Below the pieces are notes generated by a model. It was not told the origin of the DNA and made no database searches. It was given only the letters and a program-made list of their open reading frames with translations. From contig NZ_CP021744.1 of assembly GCF_002192455.1 (NCBI RefSeq), forward strand, positions 3,192,001-3,256,000: DNA of 64,000 nucleotides, read 5' to 3'. The position numbers and the translations under genes were made by a program. Within the stretch, counting starts at the first letter, position 1; each line of letters starts with the position of its first letter. Source of the DNA: Streptomyces albireticuli. GTDB taxonomy: Bacteria > Actinomycetota > Actinomycetes > Streptomycetales > Streptomycetaceae. This document shows positions 24,204 to 32,110 of this stretch, in pieces.

Positions 24204-25435
24204 GCGGCCCGGCCGGCCCGGAAGCCGCCCGGGTCCCGGAATCCCCGGACGACCCGGCCGCCGCCACGGCCTGCCCGCACGAGGAGCACCCGGGGCGCCA
24301 GGATCCCCCGGCCCTGCCCGCCCCGACCCACAAGGTGCTGAAGTCCCTGCTCGGCGCCTGGGCGCTGGCCGCCTGCTCCGCCGAGGAGACGGCCGCCGTC
24401 GAGGAGCACCTCACCGACTGCGCCACCTGCGCCGACGAGGCCGTCCGGCTGCGGGACGCGGTAGCCCTGCTGCACCCGGAGGACAATCTGGATCTCGACC
24501 CGAGGCTGCGTTCCCGGGTGCTCTCCGCCTGTCTGGGCCGCCGCCCCGCCCGGGTCCCGGTGCCCGACTGGGTCGCGCCCTACGACGCGGAGACCGCCCG
24601 GCTCGACGCCCTGCTCCATGACATCGGCGAGGCGGAGTGGCGGGCGCCGGTCCGGCTCAAGTGGTTCGACGGCGAGCGGCCCGTGGCACGGGACACCACC
24701 GCGGCCGCCGTGATCGGCCATCTCCTCGCGGTGGACGGCCTGGTCGCCGCCGTGCTCGGCCTGCCGGACCCGCTGGGCACGCTCGCGGCGCGGGGCGCGA
24801 CGCCCACCGAGCGCACCGAGGCGTTCTGGACCACGGTCGCGGGCGACCCCGGCGGGCAGCCGCCGGGCGCGGTGCGCGGCGGCTGGCGCGAGCAGAGCCA
24901 CGCGCTGACGAGGACCGCGTCCTTCGCCGGCGCCGACGCGGCCGGCAGGCCCGTCCCGTACGGCCCGGTCAGCCTGCCGCTCGCCGATTCCTTCGTCGAC
25001 CGCGCTTTCGAGTGCTGGGTCCACGCCGTGGACATCGCCGACGCCATCGACTATCCCTACGCCCCGCCGTCCGCGAGCCATCTGCACCGGATGGTCGACC
25101 TAGGGGCCCGGCTGCTGCCCACCGCGATCGCGGGCCGCCGCCGGGCCGGTCTCGCCCCGCCGCCGCACGCCCTGGTCCCGGCCGGCGCCCCGGGCCGCAC
25201 GCTCCATCTGGAGGTCGAGGGCAGCGGCGGCGGCCACTGGTACATCCCGCTGGACTCCCCCGGGGCCACCACCTCGGCGGCGGAAACGGTTGCCCACGTC
25301 GCGCTCGACGCCGTCGAGTTCTGCCGGCTGGCGGCCGGGCACATACCGCCGGAGGAGGCGGCCGCCGGTCAGACGGGCGACCGCCAGGCGATCCGCGACG
25401 CGCTCTACGCGACGGCGTCCCTGTCGAGGCTCTGA
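24200..25435 (+). CDS. Anti-sigma factor: zinc finger fused to an MDMPI (DinB-like) domain
   Basis: A 411-residue protein translationally coupled to the sigma factor. Residues about 45-95 form a ZAS-type zinc finger (HKVLKSLLGAWALAACS, then EEHLTDCATCADEAVRL with HxxxCxxC). Residues about 125-330 are a mycothiol-dependent maleylpyruvate isomerase-like domain (TAAAVIGHLLAVDGLVAAVL, ECWVHAVDIADAI). No membrane helix is visible, so it should hold the sigma factor in the cytoplasm. The MDMPI part may sense thiol state (inference). Confidence 0.9.
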   Translation: MSGPAGPEAARVPESPDDPAAATACPHEEHPGRQDPPALPAPTHKVLKSLLGAWALAACSAEETAAVEEHLTDCATCADEAVRLRDAVALLHPEDNLDLDPRLRSRVLSACLGRRPARVPVPDWVAPYDAETARLDALLHDIGEAEWRAPVRLKWFDGERPVARDTTAAAVIGHLLAVDGLVAAVLGLPDPLGTLAARGATPTERTEAFWTTVAGDPGGQPPGAVRGGWREQSHALTRTASFAGADAAGRPVPYGPVSLPLADSFVDRAFECWVHAVDIADAIDYPYAPPSASHLHRMVDLGARLLPTAIAGRRRAGLAPPPHALVPAGAPGRTLHLEVEGSGGGHWYIPLDSPGATTSAAETVAHVALDAVEFCRLAAGHIPPEEAAAGQTGDRQAIRDALYATASLSRL

Positions 25436-25438
25436 GAG

Positions 25439-25471
25439 GCGGGGCGTGCGGACCCGGTCCGTACGCCCCGC
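25439..25471. terminator. Hairpin between convergent anti-sigma and purU genes
   Basis: GCGGGGCGTGCGGAC (25439-25453) and GTCCGTACGCCCCGC (25457-25471) pair over 15 bp with one mismatch and a 3-nt loop. It can end both convergent transcripts. Confidence 0.8.
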
Positions 25472-25495
25472 GCGCCCGTCAGGCGACAACGCCCG

Positions 25496-26368
25496 TCAGG
25501 CGAAGACGACCGTCCGGCGGCCGTTGAGGAGCACCCGGTGCTCGCTGTGCCACTTCACGGCGCGGGCGAGCGCCTGGCACTCCACGTCCCGGCCCACGGC
25601 GACGAGCTGGTCGGGCGTGACCTCGTGGCCGACGCGCTCGACCTCCTGCTCGATGATCGGGCCCTCGTCGAGGTCGGCCGTCACGTAGTGCGCGGTGGCG
25701 CCGATCAGCTTCACACCGCGGGCGTGCGCCTGGTGGTACGGACGCGCGCCCTTGAAGCTGGGCAGGAAGGAGTGGTGGATGTTGATGATCCGCCCGGACA
25801 GCACCTTGCACAGGTCGTCGGAGAGCACCTGCATGTAGCGGGCGAGGACGACCAGCTCGACGTCCTCGGCCTGGACGAGCTCCAGGAGCTTCGCCTCCGC
25901 CTCCGCCTTGGTCTCCTTCGTCACCGGGATGTGGTGGAAGGGCACGCCGTACGAGCCGACGAGCTCGGCGAAGTCCGTGTGGTTGGAGACGACCGCCGCG
26001 ATCTCGACCGGCAGCGCGCCGATCCGGGAGCGGAACAGGAGGTCGTTGAGGCAGTGCCCGAACTTGGACACCATCAGGACGACGCGCATCTTCTCGTCGG
26101 CGCGGTGGATCTGCCAGTCCATGTGGAAGGAGTCACCGATGGCCGCGAAGCTGGCCCGCAGCTTCTCCAGCGTGACCGGCGCCTCCGCGCCGAAGTGCAC
26201 GCGCATGAAGAAGAGCCCGGTGTCGTGGTCGCCGAACTGCTGGCTGTCCTCGATGTTGCACCCGGTCATGAAGAGGTAGCTGGACACCGCGTGCACGATG
26301 CCCTGCTTGTCCGGGCAGGAGAGGGTGAGGACGTACTGTTCGGCGGCGGGGGGCTGCGAGGCGTTCAT
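25496..26368 (-). CDS. purU: Formyltetrahydrofolate deformylase
   Basis: A 290-residue enzyme that hydrolyses 10-formyl-THF to THF and formate, balancing one-carbon pools. An N-terminal ACT domain (residues about 10-85, YVLTLSCPDKQGIVHAVSSY) is followed by the formyltransferase fold. Catalytic motifs are visible: SNHTDFAELVGSYGVPFHHIP, ARYMQVLSD, INIHHSFLPSFKGARPYHQA (catalytic His) and GATAHYVTADLDEGPII (catalytic Asp); each is longer in the protein. The ATG lies 5-6 nt after a CTATTG box and has no SD, so the mRNA may be leaderless. Confidence 0.96.
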   Translation of the reverse strand: MNASQPPAAEQYVLTLSCPDKQGIVHAVSSYLFMTGCNIEDSQQFGDHDTGLFFMRVHFGAEAPVTLEKLRASFAAIGDSFHMDWQIHRADEKMRVVLMVSKFGHCLNDLLFRSRIGALPVEIAAVVSNHTDFAELVGSYGVPFHHIPVTKETKAEAEAKLLELVQAEDVELVVLARYMQVLSDDLCKVLSGRIINIHHSFLPSFKGARPYHQAHARGVKLIGATAHYVTADLDEGPIIEQEVERVGHEVTPDQLVAVGRDVECQALARAVKWHSEHRVLLNGRRTVVFA

Positions 26369-26425
26369 AGCCCAATAGCGTCGCACACCCGCCGGGCCCC
26401 TCGGGACCGCGCGGCCCCGGCCGCC

Positions 26426-26872
26426 TCAGCGCACGGCCGTCAGCCCGGCCAGTATCCCCAGCGAGCGCGGGGGTACGTCCGGGTCGTCGCCGTCGCCCGC
26501 CGCCAGCCGAACGTGTGCCTCACGGGCCGCCCGCACCGCCTCCGGCCAGCCGTGGTGCTCCAGATACGCCGAGACCGGGGCGTCGGCCCCGACCTGGTGC
26601 ATGATCCGCAGGACCCGGAGCACGGCGACGTCGACCAGCGCGGCCTCGCCGGAGTCCCGGAAGATCGTGCCGATGTACTTCTCGGCCGACCAGTTGTCCA
26701 GCCAGGTGTCCTCGACCAGCCGGTACACGGCGTCGGTCACGTCCCCGAAGCCCTCACGGCCCGCGAGCCAGCACTCCCGCTGGAAGACCGGGTCCGAGAG
26801 CATGTGCAGCGCGGAGCGCACGTTCGTGCGCCAGCGCCACCACGGCATGTCATTGAGCGGCATACCGTCCAT
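26426..26872 (-). CDS. SCO4402-type conserved protein
   Basis: A 148-residue soluble protein recalled from memory as the Streptomyces SCO4402 family: MPLNDMPWWRWRTNVRSALH, LVEDTWLDNWSAEKYIGTIF and HQVGADAPVSAYLEHHGWPE are its hallmarks. Its function is unknown. Three nearby Met codons (26872, 26863, 26848) and an in-frame upstream leader make the start uncertain. It lies 57 bp upstream of purU on the same strand. Confidence 0.85.
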   Translation of the reverse strand: MDGMPLNDMPWWRWRTNVRSALHMLSDPVFQRECWLAGREGFGDVTDAVYRLVEDTWLDNWSAEKYIGTIFRDSGEAALVDVAVLRVLRIMHQVGADAPVSAYLEHHGWPEAVRAAREAHVRLAAGDGDDPDVPPRSLGILAGLTAVR

Positions 26873-26997
26873 GGTGGTCGAGCGGCGGCCGCGACGGGAA
26901 GACTTCTCTGAACCCTGCACAGCAATCGATCGTACGTTCCCTCCCGGCGGGGACCATGCCCCCCCTTGGGGATCACCGACCGTAACCGGGCGGGGAC

Positions 26998-28791
26998 TCA
27001 CAGCTGGGTCCACTTGTGCTGCGACAGCTTGTACTTCTTCGCGGTCGGGTTCCAGAGGTCGGCCGCCTTCTTCTTCGCGGCCGTCGCGTCACCGCTCGCC
27101 CGGTCGCCCGCGGCGCTGTCCCCGGTGGGCCGCGCGTGGCCCTTCACACAGCCGCGCTTGTCGCCCACCTGGTCGGCCCACTTCGCGTACGACGTGTCGG
27201 CCGAGGACGACGACTGCCAGGCCTTCGTCAGCTGCGCGGCCAGCTCGGTGCTGTCGGGAAGCTTGTCGATCGGCGTCTGCTGGAGGCGGGTGACCAGGCC
27301 GTCGCGCTGCTTCGCCGCGTCGCGGAGGTCGGACGCGGACTTGCCGAGGTCCTTGCAGCTCTTGATCGAGTCGACGGCCTTGATGACGGCGTCCCGGCTG
27401 TTGTTGCTGTCCTTCAGCAGCGCGTCCAGCGCCTTGGCCTGGGCGGCGGCCGGGTCGGCGGCCGACGCGCTCGGCTCGGGCTTCTTCCGCTTGCTGTCCT
27501 TGTCCGCGTCGTCCGGGGCGGCGGGCGTGGCGGACTCCACGGCGGCGTTCTGCCGGCCGCCCTTGTCCTCCTTGCCGTCGCCGCCGCTCAGCAGCGCGCC
27601 GGCGGCGAGCCCGCAGACGGCGCAGCCGGCCACGACCATGCCGACGATCGCGGCGGTGGGCAGCTTCCGGCGCGGCGCCGGCCCGTCGGACCGGCCGCCC
27701 CCGTGGTGGCCGGGGGGTGCGGGCGGCGGCGGCACGGGCGCCCGGCGCGGCTCCCGGACCGGCTCCCGGACGGGCGGCAGCTGCTGCGTACGGGGCGCGG
27801 CGTCGGCGGGGCCCGGCCCGGCCGCCCGGAACAGCCCGTCGAACTCGGCGGGCGGGGGGCGCTCGCCCGTGGGGGTGGCGGGGGGTACGGGGGGTGGGGT
27901 GCGGTTGCCGTCGCTCACGGGCGGGAGGTACTGGGTGGCCGCGCCCGCGTCGGGGGACGGGGCACTGCCGTTGCCCACCGGCGGGAGGTATTGCGTGGCG
28001 GCGCCGGCGTCCGGTGCGGGAACGTTTCCGCTCTGCACCGGGGGGAGGTACTGGGTGGCCGCGCCGGCCGGGCCGTCGCCTACCGGCGGGAGGTACTGGG
28101 TCGCCGCGCCGGCGTCGGGGGACGACGGGGCGCTGCCGTTGCCGACCGGCGGCAGGTACTGGGTGGCCGCACCGGCGTCGGCCGCCGGGGCGCTGCCGTT
28201 GCCCACCGGCGGCAGGTACTGCGTCGCCGCACCGGCCGACCCGGGCACGGGACCGTCGCCCACCGGCGGCAAGTACTGCGTGGCCGCGCCCGCGTCCGGT
28301 ACCGGACCGCTTCCGCTCCGCACCGGCGGCAGGTACTGGGTCGCCGCACCACCGTCCGGCACGGGGCTCTCCCCCGGCGCCGGCAGATACTGCGGCCCCT
28401 CCGAGCCTCCCCCGTCGTCCGGCCCCGCGCTCACGGGAGGCAGGTACTGCGTGGCGGGGTCGTCCTGGGCGTACGACGCGGGCGGTACGGGCGGTGCCGG
28501 AGGTGCCGGGGGCACCGGCGGGAGGTACTGCGTGGCCGCACCGGCGTCCGGCGCCGCGCCCCGCACGTACGGGGCCTGCGGCTGCGGCGCGCCCGGGACC
28601 GGGCCCGCGCCGACGGGCGGCAGGTACCGCGTGGCGTCCGAGGTGTCATTGGAGTCCCCCGGGCGCGGCGTCTCGGGCGGCAGGGGCGCGCGCTGCGCGT
28701 CGGGACCCCACGGCCCGCCCCACGACTGGCCGGGGCCGGGCGCCGGGACCGCAGGGGGGTGCGGAATGTTTCCCTGTCCGCTCTGCGTCAC
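26998..28791 (-). CDS. Membrane protein with eleven ATxYLPPV repeats
   Basis: A 597-residue single-pass protein. Residues about 50-310 carry eleven copies of an about 18-residue unit with core ATQYLPPV (first copy ATRYLPPV) plus two degenerate ones, separated by G/S/A/P linkers. A membrane helix (LPTAAIVGMVVAGCAVCGLA) follows near residue 380, then a charged linker and an external helical domain with Cys (SIKSCKDLGKS, DKRGCVKGH). AGGAG lies 5 nt before the GTG start. The repeats are cytoplasmic; their regularly spaced Thr could be kinase or FHA targets (inference). I know no assigned function. Confidence 0.85.
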   Translation of the reverse strand: MTQSGQGNIPHPPAVPAPGPGQSWGGPWGPDAQRAPLPPETPRPGDSNDTSDATRYLPPVGAGPVPGAPQPQAPYVRGAAPDAGAATQYLPPVPPAPPAPPVPPASYAQDDPATQYLPPVSAGPDDGGGSEGPQYLPAPGESPVPDGGAATQYLPPVRSGSGPVPDAGAATQYLPPVGDGPVPGSAGAATQYLPPVGNGSAPAADAGAATQYLPPVGNGSAPSSPDAGAATQYLPPVGDGPAGAATQYLPPVQSGNVPAPDAGAATQYLPPVGNGSAPSPDAGAATQYLPPVSDGNRTPPPVPPATPTGERPPPAEFDGLFRAAGPGPADAAPRTQQLPPVREPVREPRRAPVPPPPAPPGHHGGGRSDGPAPRRKLPTAAIVGMVVAGCAVCGLAAGALLSGGDGKEDKGGRQNAAVESATPAAPDDADKDSKRKKPEPSASAADPAAAQAKALDALLKDSNNSRDAVIKAVDSIKSCKDLGKSASDLRDAAKQRDGLVTRLQQTPIDKLPDSTELAAQLTKAWQSSSSADTSYAKWADQVGDKRGCVKGHARPTGDSAAGDRASGDATAAKKKAADLWNPTAKKYKLSQHKWTQL

Positions 28792-28936
28792 CGGGACTCC
28801 TATGCTGTACGGGACTTACGGAAGCGTCGGCTCACGCTACCGGGTCGCTTTGGCGCTGAGCCATGCGCTCCTGTTCTGGTTCCGTACCAGTTCCGTACCG
28901 GGGTCCCTGCGGGGGCGTGGCTGTGCCGGGTGCCGC

Positions 28937-29335
28937 GCCCGGCCGTTGCCGCGGCGGGACTTCCCCACCCGCCCGCCCGGCACCCCGAACCGTCAGCTCG
29001 GCTCCCGCTGATGTACTCGCCGTCGGCGACTGACCCGCCGTCGGGGCGGCAACCCGCTCCCCTACCCGCCGCACCCGGCCACCCCACCGTTGCCGCCTTC
29101 GGCGGAACTCCCCCACCCCGCCCGCCCAGCACCCCGAACCGTCAGCTCGGCTCCCGCTGATGTACTCGCCGTCGGCGACTGACCCGCCGTCGGGGCGGCA
29201 ACCCGCTCCCCTACCCGCCACACCCGGCCACCCCGCCGATGCCGCCTCCGGCGGAACTCCCCCACCCCGCCCGCCCGGCACCCCGAACCGCCAGCCCGGC
29301 TCGCCCGCTGAAGTACTCGCCGTCGGCGGCTGCCG
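28937..29335. repeat. About 2.7 tandem copies of a 149-bp unit
   Basis: Landmark CACCCCGAACC recurs at 28981, 29130 and 29279, exactly 149 bp apart. Copies 1 and 2 are nearly identical from the landmark through ACCCGCTCCCCTACCCGCC; copy 3 diverges after CGGCTCGCCCGCTG. It lies upstream of the ATxYLPPV gene. No coding sense is evident. Confidence 0.92.
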
Positions 29336-29395
29336 CCCGCGGCGCCTGGCCCGCGCGTCCGGGCGCGGTCGTGGCGGGAGGGGGCGGGGCGTGCA

Positions 29396-29440
29396 GGGGT
29401 GGTGGCAAGGCGTAAAGCGAAGCAGCCTTGCCACCACCCC
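29396..29440. terminator. Hairpin terminator downstream of the NsdA-like gene
   Basis: GGGGTGGTGGCAAGGC (29396-29411) pairs perfectly with GCCTTGCCACCACCCC (29425-29440) across a 13-nt loop. It lies about 190 bp beyond the leftward NsdA-like gene and before the promoter region of the next leftward gene. From here to 29630 there are only imperfect GGCCCACGGACG-type direct repeats and no gene. Confidence 0.7.
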
Positions 29441-29630
29441 GGAGCGACCCGGCCCCGGCCCACGGACGGCCCGCGGAGGCCGACGCCCCCGGCCCACGGA
29501 TGACCCGGAGACACCCACGACACCCCGGCCCACGGACGCCCCGGGGACACCCACGACGCCCACGACACCCAGGCCCGCGGACGACCCCGCGACCGAACCC
29601 CCGTCCGGCCCGGCCGCCCCGTCCCGCCGG

Positions 29631-31019
29631 CTACGCCGCCTGTACCTCCAACCTCGCCCCGAACTCCCGCACCACCGGCTCCTCCCGATAAGGCGCCAGC
29701 CTCTGCTGGAAGTCGTCCAGATACTCCGCCCCCCGGTTCGACCGCAGCGTCCCCAGCAGCTCCAGCGCCCGCGTCCCCGTCGAGCACGCCTCGTCGACGT
29801 CGCGCTGCTGCACCTGCGCCGTGGCCAGCAGGAGCAGGCCGATCGCGCGGCGGCGGACGCGGCCTTCGGGGTGGCCGGCCAGGGCGTCCTCCGCGTGGCG
29901 GCGGGCCTGTTCCGGCTGGCCCAGGTCGCGGTGGCAGTGCGCCAGTTCGTCCGCGAGGTAGGCGTGGTCGAAGTGACGGATCCACGTGGGGTCGTCACCG
30001 GACTCCGCCGTGTTCTCGGCCTGTTCGAGCTTGCCGAGGGCCCGGGCCGCGACGATCTGGAAGGACCGGGCGTCACCGAGCAGCGCGTGGCCCCGGGCCT
30101 CGGCGGCGCAGAACATCGCCTCGGCGCGCGGCGTGACCTGCCCCCGCGCCCCCTCCTGCGCGGCCTTCGCGAGCTGCGCGATCTCCCGTGGGTTGCCGAG
30201 CGACGCCGCGAGGTGGCTCATGCTCGCGGCGAGGACGTACCCCCCGTAACCCCGGTCGCCCGCCGCCTGGGCGAGCCGCAGCGCCTGGATGTAATAGCGC
30301 TGGGCCAGCCCGGGCTGCCCCGTGTCGACGGCCATGTAACCCGCGAGCTCCGTCAAACGGGCGACGGCCGCGAAGAGTTCGCGCCCGACGGATTCCCGGT
30401 ACGAGCCGGCGAGCAGCCCGGAGACGACACTGTTGAGGTAATGGACCACCACGGGCCGCACGTGCCCGCTGCCGTAGCGGTGGTCGAGCTCCACCAGGGC
30501 GTCCGTCGTGGCCTTCACGGCGTCCACGTCGGACGCGCCGACCCGCGCCCCCGCGTTCCGCGCGACCTGCGCGTCCGCTCCCGTGATCAGCCAGTCACGG
30601 CTGGGTTCGACGAGCGCGGAGGACGCCACGGACGTACCGCTGAGGAAGTCCCGGCGGCCGACGTCGCTGCGCCACAGCTCGCAGACCTGCTCGATCGCGC
30701 CGAGCACGGTCGGGGAGAACTGGAGCCCGACGCCGGAGGCGAGGTTCTTGCCGTTCGCCATGCCGATCTCGTCGATGGTGACGGTGCGGCCCAGCTTGCG
30801 GCCGAGCGCCTCGGCGATGATGGCGGGCGCCCGCCCACGCGGCTGCTGGCCGCGCAGCCAGCGGGCTACCGACGTTTTGTCGTACCGCAGGTCGAGGCCG
30901 TGCTCGGCACCGCACATATTGACGCGCCGTGCCAGACCGGCGTTGGAACAGGCGGCTTCCTGAATGAGCGCTTGCAACCGTTCATTGGGCTGCCGCGCCA
31001 CGAGTGGCCGTGCGGCCAT
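29631..31019 (-). CDS. NsdA-like TPR transcriptional regulator
   Basis: A 462-residue protein. The N-terminal 90 residues contain a helix-turn-helix-like region (NAGLARRVNMCGAEHGLDLR, KTSVARWLRGQQPRGRAP). The remainder is helical TPR-like repeats (AGYMAVDTGQPGLAQRYYIQ, LADELAHCHRDLGQPEQARR). This architecture is that of NsdA and relatives, which repress differentiation and antibiotic production in Streptomyces (family knowledge). AGGGGG precedes the ATG; the frame upstream of it is not conserved-looking. It is divergent from the prim-pol gene. Confidence 0.9.
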   Translation of the reverse strand: MAARPLVARQPNERLQALIQEAACSNAGLARRVNMCGAEHGLDLRYDKTSVARWLRGQQPRGRAPAIIAEALGRKLGRTVTIDEIGMANGKNLASGVGLQFSPTVLGAIEQVCELWRSDVGRRDFLSGTSVASSALVEPSRDWLITGADAQVARNAGARVGASDVDAVKATTDALVELDHRYGSGHVRPVVVHYLNSVVSGLLAGSYRESVGRELFAAVARLTELAGYMAVDTGQPGLAQRYYIQALRLAQAAGDRGYGGYVLAASMSHLAASLGNPREIAQLAKAAQEGARGQVTPRAEAMFCAAEARGHALLGDARSFQIVAARALGKLEQAENTAESGDDPTWIRHFDHAYLADELAHCHRDLGQPEQARRHAEDALAGHPEGRVRRRAIGLLLLATAQVQQRDVDEACSTGTRALELLGTLRSNRGAEYLDDFQQRLAPYREEPVVREFGARLEVQAA

Positions 31020-31339
31020 GCTGTACCCCCTGATACTGCTAAGCGTTCGCGGCCCGTGCCGCGACAAACGGAGAAGCTGAGACAGCGGAGAGCGCCTTCC
31101 CCTGTGATCTTTGCCCCCTGGATGTCCGGAGAATGCGGACTTGACGGTAATGACGTAAAGGCGGCAATGGCCAGACATTGACTGCATCGCCCTCACCGCT
31201 TCGCAGGTGGCTACCCACCCTCGGCGGCGAACCCGCGTCTGCGCCCCCGCACATGCATCCGTGCGCCCCATGTGCATATCCGATCGCCGCCCACAAGCGT
31301 GAGCCTGAGCCGTAACCCCTCGTGACAAGGGGAGTTGTG
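31020..31339. other. Divergent promoter interval
   Basis: A 320-bp relatively AT-rich gap between the NsdA-like and prim-pol genes. It contains TGACGGTAATGACGTAA (31141-31157), a near-direct repeat of TGACGGTAA/TGACGTAA that could be a regulator site. No gene is seen. Confidence 0.45.
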
Positions 31340-32017
31340 ATGGACGTGGAAGAGACCATCGGAGTAGTAGGAGCACCGCACATCCCCCAACAACGCGGCG
31401 AGCAGCTGCTCGACGCCGCTGTTCGGTATGCGGAGGAGCGGCACTGGGACGTATTCGCCGGCACCTGGCTGGTGACCGAGGAGGGCGGGGAGCGCTGCTC
31501 GTGCGGCGAGCTCGACTGCCCGGCCCCCGGCGCGCACCCGTCCCGGCCCGACTGGGCGACCCAGGCCACCGGCAGCGCGGTCGCCGCCCGCCGGATGTGG
31601 GACAAGCGGCCCGCCGCCTCGGTCCTGCTGCCCACCGGCCGCACCTTCGACGCCCTGGAGGTGCCGGAGAGCGCCGGGTGTCTGGCGCTGGCCCGCATGG
31701 AGCGCATGGGGACCGCCCTCGGCCCGGTCACCTCCACCCCGTACGGCCGGATGCTGTTCTTCGTGCTGCCCGGTGGCGCCCTGAAGGCCCCCGTCCTCGC
31801 CGGGAAGCTGGGCTGGCGGCCCTCCCTGCTCGACCTGGTCGCGCGCGGCGAGGGCGACTACGTGGTCGCGCCCCCGACGCGGATGGGCTCGCGCGGCTCG
31901 GTGCAGTGGGCCCGCCAGCCCACCGCCGCCAACCGCTGGCTGCCCGACGCGGAGGAGCTCGTCAGCTCCCTGGCGTACGCCTGCGCCTGCGACGCCCAGG
32001 ACGCGCGGCGCAGGTGA
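31340..32017 (+). CDS. Bifunctional DNA primase/polymerase (prim-pol) domain protein
   Basis: A 225-residue protein resembling the prim-pol domain proteins of actinobacteria: LLDAAVRYAEERHWDVFAGT, CSCGELDCPAPGAHPSRPDW (Cys-containing loop typical of the family), and YVVAPPTRMGSRGSVQWARQ. The catalytic Asp pair of active prim-pols is not evident (LEVPE takes the place of xDxDx), so it may be inactive as a polymerase. AGGGGAG precedes the ATG by 5 nt. In other Streptomyces this gene also sits opposite an NsdA-like gene (from memory). Confidence 0.8.
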   Translation: MDVEETIGVVGAPHIPQQRGEQLLDAAVRYAEERHWDVFAGTWLVTEEGGERCSCGELDCPAPGAHPSRPDWATQATGSAVAARRMWDKRPAASVLLPTGRTFDALEVPESAGCLALARMERMGTALGPVTSTPYGRMLFFVLPGGALKAPVLAGKLGWRPSLLDLVARGEGDYVVAPPTRMGSRGSVQWARQPTAANRWLPDAEELVSSLAYACACDAQDARRR

Positions 32018-32110
32018 CGCGCGGCGGGGCCGGGGAGGACGGCCGAGGGCCCGCCCCCGGCCTCCCGGGTCCCCCGGCCCCCGCTCCCCGGCCCCTGCCC
32101 CGTTCCCTCC

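Noticed and set aside
27717..28859. Long antisense frames with TGGRYxVAAPAS repeats
   Set aside because: They are the exact opposite-strand shadow of the ATxYLPPV repeats and have no start signals.
29448..29610. Possible small gene in the GGCCCACGGACG repeat region
   Set aside because: The open frames are produced by low-complexity direct repeats and lack an RBS or homology.
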